NCBI RefSeq assembly: GCF_004151275.2
Contig: NZ_CP130821.1
Span: 1,612,001-1,676,000, forward strand
Reading direction: 5' to 3'
Origin: Flavobacterium dauae
Lineage (GTDB): Bacteria > Bacteroidota > Bacteroidia > Flavobacteriales > Flavobacteriaceae
Length of the DNA: 64,000 nucleotides
The position numbers were made by a program, and so were the translations under genes. Below are positions 60,707 to 64,000 of the stretch, piece after piece. The notes beneath the pieces are model-generated. The model saw only the letters and a program-made list of their open reading frames with translations. It was not told the origin of the DNA and searched no databases. Every line of letters starts with the position of its first letter. Position 1 is the stretch's first letter.

Positions 60707-61789
60707 ATGAAACAAGTACCTTTAAACGATGTACATATCGCCTTGGGAGCAAAAATGGTTCCTTTCGCAGGATTTAATATGCCGGTTCAGTACGAAGGCG
60801 TAAATATAGAACACGAAACCGTGCGTAACGGCGTTGGTGTTTTTGATGTATCGCACATGGGATTATTTAAAATTTCGGGAGATAAAGCTTTAGATTTAAT
60901 TCAAAAAGTAACTTCAAACGATGCATCGGTTCTGGTAAACGGAAAAGCACAATACAGCTATTTACCTAATGATAAAGGTGGAATTGTTGACGATATTATT
61001 ACTTATAAAATTAGCGATAACGAATATTTAATGGTTGTAAATGCATCGAACATCGATAAAGATTTCGAATGGATTTCTTCTCAAAACTCAATGAATGCTG
61101 CGTTTGAAAATTTATCAGACCAATATTCATTATTGGCAATTCAAGGTCCAAAAGCAAACGAAGCAATGCAATCATTAACAAATGTTGATTTGGCTAACTT
61201 AAAGTTTTATACTTTTGAAGTAGGAACTTTTGCTGGCAAAGAAAACGTAATTGTTTCGGCTACTGGTTATACAGGTTCGGGCGGAATTGAAATTTATGCT
61301 AAAAACGAAGATATTGTTCATATTTGGAACGAAGTGTTGAAAGCAGGAGAACAATTCGGCATTAAACCAATTGGTTTGGCAGCACGCGATACCTTGCGTT
61401 TAGAAATGGGTTATTGCTTATACGGAAACGAAATTAACGATACTACTTCGCCAATTGCAGCAGGTTTAGGTTGGGTTACAAAATTCACTAAAGATTTTGT
61501 GAACAGCGAAAACATTAAAGCCGACAAAGAAAACGGTGTTGCTACAAAATTAATTGGCTTTGAATTGATTGACCGCGGAATTCCACGCCACGATTACGAA
61601 ATTGTTGATGCAGAAGGCAATGTGATTGGTCACGTAACATCTGGCACCCAATCTCCGTCATTAGGAAAAGGAATCGGAATGGGATATGTAAACAAAGAAT
61701 TTGCAAAAGAAGGTTCTGAAATTTTCATTCGCATCCGTAAAAACGATGTAAAAGCACAGGTTGTTAAAACCCCTTTTTATAAAAAATAA
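60707..61789 (+). CDS. gcvT: Glycine cleavage system T protein (aminomethyltransferase)
   Basis: A 360-aa enzyme that transfers the aminomethyl group from H-protein lipoamide to tetrahydrofolate. Seen: [61 protein letters not shown], and [18 protein letters not shown] with the Asp and Arg that bind folate. The C-terminal beta barrel follows ([22 protein letters not shown]). The other gcv genes are elsewhere. Upstream -7-like TATTTTCG. Confidence 0.96.
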   Translation: MKQVPLNDVHIALGAKMVPFAGFNMPVQYEGVNIEHETVRNGVGVFDVSHMGLFKISGDKALDLIQKVTSNDASVLVNGKAQYSYLPNDKGGIVDDIITYKISDNEYLMVVNASNIDKDFEWISSQNSMNAAFENLSDQYSLLAIQGPKANEAMQSLTNVDLANLKFYTFEVGTFAGKENVIVSATGYTGSGGIEIYAKNEDIVHIWNEVLKAGEQFGIKPIGLAARDTLRLEMGYCLYGNEINDTTSPIAAGLGWVTKFTKDFVNSENIKADKENGVATKLIGFELIDRGIPRHDYEIVDAEGNVIGHVTSGTQSPSLGKGIGMGYVNKEFAKEGSEIFIRIRKNDVKAQVVKTPFYKK

Positions 61790-61803
61790 TCAACACAGAG
61801 AAC

Positions 61804-61834
61804 AAAAAACCGAAACTTTTAGCTTCGGTTTTTT
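61804..61834 (+). terminator. gcvT terminator
   Basis: AAAACCGAA pairs with TTCGGTTTT around a 9-base loop, followed by a T run. Confidence 0.85.
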
Positions 61835-62192
61835 AGTTTATTATAATTTACACTTCCAAATTTAAGTTCAGGTAAAAATTGTTTTTTACCCGTAGCATAA
61901 AATCAACTTTTAAAGCTCAATTTTTTTAGATTAATTCTTAATTAGCTAAGAAGATAAAAGAACTTCCAACAACAATACTATGCGTGCATATAAATTATTA
62001 ATTTCTGTTGTAAATTAAATATTAGCCTCATCTTCACACCAATCACATTTTTTTTCGAATGACTCATATATTTACATTCACTAAAAAATATAAAGTAATA
62101 CATAAGCATTTTTAGTATGATTACAGGTCTTCAATATATTAAAAAAGTAACACCAACGAATAACAACAAGCTAAATAATTTCTTTCTTTTAT
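61835..62192. other. 358-base AT-rich gap
   Basis: I see no gene, RNA or clear repeat here. Several stop codons occur in each frame. It separates gcvT from the convergent TIGR02117-like gene. Confidence 0.5.
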
Positions 62193-62882
62193 CTATTCTC
62201 TTGTTTTATAATGATAAAAAATACCTTTATCCCAAAGAGTGAATAAACAGGCTTTTAAATTAGCAGATTTCAACACATTATTTGCCCAGGTATTGCAGGT
62301 GTAAAACAAATTATACTTGCCTTTTGCTTCGTAAAAAACATCGTTTAAACCATAATTCTGATCGGTTTCTATAAGTACTAACTTATTATTTTCCATATCA
62401 AACCTGTTCAAGATATATTTACAAAGTCGCTGGTATTGCTCCTTGTTCAGTTTAATTTCGATACAATCATCGGTGGCAATCATTTCATCGTGATAGGTTA
62501 CATGCATGGCAGATTCGCTTAAACCAAAAGCAGCATTGAATGCAACTGACGCTTTTAAATCTTTCCATTCGGGTGTTTGTAAATAAAAACCTTTATCGCC
62601 CCAACCAAAAGAAACCCATTGAGCCGAAGTTTGCTTTCCGGGAGTTAAACTAGGATCTAAATACATACGCCAGTCATAAGCTTCGTTAAAATAAGGCACA
62701 ACAATATCGGTATGCACACCGTTGGTTAAAATGTAGATGGATAAGTTCTGATCCTTATATTCAGATTGGTCTTTATTAACGGGAATGTACGCTGCACCGG
62801 TGGCTAAAAGTAAATAAATAACCAAAAAACCGACAGCTAATAACAAATATCCCACAATTTTCTTTAGTGTTTTCAAATACAA
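62193..62882 (-). CDS. TIGR02117 (DUF2459) family protein
   Basis: A 229-aa protein with an N-terminal membrane helix (VGYLLLAVGFLVIYLLLATG, residues 10-29), probably anchored with its domain in the periplasm. The domain shows IYILTNGVHTDIVVPYFNE, WVSFGWGDKGFYLQTPEWKD and YTCNTWANNVLKSANL, the family's conserved His/Asp and CNTW. The Cys/His arrangement resembles the NlpC-like papain fold. Function unknown. Confidence 0.8.
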   Translation of the reverse strand: MYLKTLKKIVGYLLLAVGFLVIYLLLATGAAYIPVNKDQSEYKDQNLSIYILTNGVHTDIVVPYFNEAYDWRMYLDPSLTPGKQTSAQWVSFGWGDKGFYLQTPEWKDLKASVAFNAAFGLSESAMHVTYHDEMIATDDCIEIKLNKEQYQRLCKYILNRFDMENNKLVLIETDQNYGLNDVFYEAKGKYNLFYTCNTWANNVLKSANLKACLFTLWDKGIFYHYKTRE

Positions 62883-62930
62883 TTACGTTTTATGCCACAA
62901 TTTACAAATAATTTATTTACAACAATATAA

Positions 62931-63461
62931 TTATTTTAGAGCGATATATTCCTGCTTAATTTTGATAAAAGTTTTATTGGTAGATACTAATTGATCGATG
63001 AAATACCCTTGAACTTCATTGTAATCATCATAATTTAGGTGTTTAGCCCAAGAATTGTTCTCTTGTATTTCGTGGATTTTTTTTAGGATTTTAGCCGTAT
63101 CAGCAGCAGATCGATACACCACATTTTGTTGCTCACCATTTTTTTTATGATTGTAGGAATAATTGTTTTCGCCCACTTTTTCTATGAAATATAAAGGTAA
63201 TCCTTCTTCGTTATTGTAAAAATGCTGCCAACTGCAAAAGCCCCAATAATTGGTTTGTTGTTTATGATCGATATTTTCTAACCGCCAACGGCAATTTCCT
63301 ACTCTGCCCCAATGGTTAGAATATCTGTAAACTCCTTCTTTCGTAAAAAGGTAGCTACTACCGTGTTTACTTACATAGTTTGGTTTTACAAAATCATTAG
63401 GCTGATTTGCTTTGGTAAATACAGCAAACGTATTTTTAAAAAAGTTGAACCGATTGTACAT
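62931..63461 (-). CDS. Conserved hypothetical protein, 176 aa
   Basis: Not recognised by domain. A soluble protein rich in aromatic residues, with KEGVYRYSNHWGRVGNCRWRLEN and TNYWGFCSWQHFYNNEEGLPLYF, which look like a WGR/ligand-binding beta sheet. No signal peptide. Its start lies 4 bases after the next gene's stop on the same strand, so the two form an operon. Confidence 0.6.
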   Translation of the reverse strand: MYNRFNFFKNTFAVFTKANQPNDFVKPNYVSKHGSSYLFTKEGVYRYSNHWGRVGNCRWRLENIDHKQQTNYWGFCSWQHFYNNEEGLPLYFIEKVGENNYSYNHKKNGEQQNVVYRSAADTAKILKKIHEIQENNSWAKHLNYDDYNEVQGYFIDQLVSTNKTFIKIKQEYIALK

Positions 63462-63465
63462 TGTA

Positions 63466-64000
63466 TTAAAACTTTAAGCGGTAATCAATACCTATAATAT
63501 GTCCGTAGTCAAACCCATTATCAATACTTTTAAAATTGTAAACAGAAGGGTTGTAACGAATACCAATATACATAACCGATGTTAATTGATAATTAAATAA
63601 GGTTGAAAAGCCAATGGTTTTATAATCATCTTGAAATGACCTGTTATTTTTTGAATATTCACTACTAAAAAAGCTAAACGATAAACCGTAACTGTATTCA
63701 ATTCGATTTAAGCGATGTCCTTTTCTAATTGATAAATTTAAATTATTTGCTAAAAAATCATAGGATGTGTCAACATAAGGTGGATGAAACTGATTTATTC
63801 TATGTGATAATTCCATAGAAAAAAAACGCTTATTGCTGTAATAGTAATCACCCCCAAAACCAAAGCCCATTCCTCCAACAGAATTACTAAAATAATCTAC
63901 ATTGGTATTTTTACTAGAAAATCCCATTAAAAACAACGTTGGCGGCTGTATATTAAACCTAAATGTACCCGCAGTTGGGTTAAATCGTTTAAATTCAATA
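63466..64000 (-). CDS. Outer membrane beta-barrel protein, 3' part
   Basis: The frame is open from the right edge to the stop at 63466, so the gene starts beyond 64000. An internal Met at 63936 is not the start, because the frame continues upstream (EFKRFNPTAGTFRFNIQPPT). The pattern of alternating aromatic strands (YYYSNKRFFSMELSHRIN, IEYSYGLSFSFFSSEY, SVMYIGIRYNPSVYNF, HIIGIDYRLKF) with a terminal Phe marks an outer-membrane barrel of the Bacteroidota type. Confidence 0.7.
   Translation of the reverse strand, partial: IEFKRFNPTAGTFRFNIQPPTLFLMGFSSKNTNVDYFSNSVGGMGFGFGGDYYYSNKRFFSMELSHRINQFHPPYVDTSYDFLANNLNLSIRKGHRLNRIEYSYGLSFSFFSSEYSKNNRSFQDDYKTIGFSTLFNYQLTSVMYIGIRYNPSVYNFKSIDNGFDYGHIIGIDYRLKF

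Overview
The window is AT-rich chromosomal DNA from a Bacteroidota bacterium, almost certainly Flavobacteriaceae (Flavobacterium/Myroides-like; genus not determinable from the sequence alone). The signs are type IX secretion C-terminal domains, a gliding-motility-type C-terminal domain, SusD/PorT-era lipoprotein and beta-barrel proteins, promoters of the Bacteroidota form TTG-N19/20-TAnnTTTG, a B12-dependent ribonucleotide reductase with a TSCPD-type tail, and a Kdo pathway gene (kdsA) at the left edge.

Layout. 1-6.2 kb: housekeeping genes (kdsA 3' end, an epimerase-like protein, a PorT-like barrel, a cytosolic BtuF-like protein, pyrF, prfA, a YceI lipoprotein). 6.2-12.5 kb: a nucleotide-reduction locus. 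Class II (cobalamin-dependent) nrdJ faces away from nrdB-nrdA. The NrdB has the metal ligands of the dimanganese class Id enzymes, and a cobalamin riboswitch lies directly upstream of nrdB. The logic is that B12 shuts off the B12-independent enzyme while NrdJ does the work. 12.5-22.2 kb: a secreted-protein gene cut by an IS3-family element, two tandem YD-repeat-like lipoproteins, mazG, holA, a stand-alone HsdR_N-type nuclease domain, a GT2 glycosyltransferase and an IS1595-family element.

22.24-31.76 kb is the most unusual part. The last 15 bases of dnaK, its stop codon and its terminator are present twice as a perfect 65-bp direct repeat (22240-22304 and 31691-31755). They bracket about 9.4 kb of accessory genes: a 5'-truncated hipA, a PaaE-like reductase, a DUF4405 membrane protein, a quinone reductase, two Crp/Fnr-type genes (one broken), GNAT, SDR, AraC and a truncated hxlR. 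A second IS3 copy lies there without a target duplication. I read this as a decayed integrative element inserted at the 3' end of dnaK, whose integrase end was probably lost through an IS-adjacent deletion.

31.7-53.6 kb: core genome again (dnaK, a T9SS cargo protein, sdaA, an SH3 protein, aroK, a gliding-type protein, a phosphoribosyltransferase/methyltransferase/S4 operon, an FKBP-like lipoprotein, seven tRNA genes, thiolase, NlpC/P60 hydrolase, DEAD-box helicase, PPK2, a 53-aa membrane protein, fumC, murF). 53.9-58.5 kb: a third IS3 copy, a decayed DoxX-like gene, and an ArsR-SRPBCC-DoxX-VOC-hydrolase operon whose ArsR gene lacks an ATG. 58.8-64 kb: a FrnE-type DsbA protein, an HMA-AraC fusion regulator, gcvT, a TIGR02117-type protein and a beta-barrel protein running off the right edge.

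The three IS3 copies encode identical proteins and are each 1267 bp. Copies 1 and 3 have 4-bp target duplications; copy 2 has none. No CRISPR array, rRNA, integrase or complete phage module was seen.
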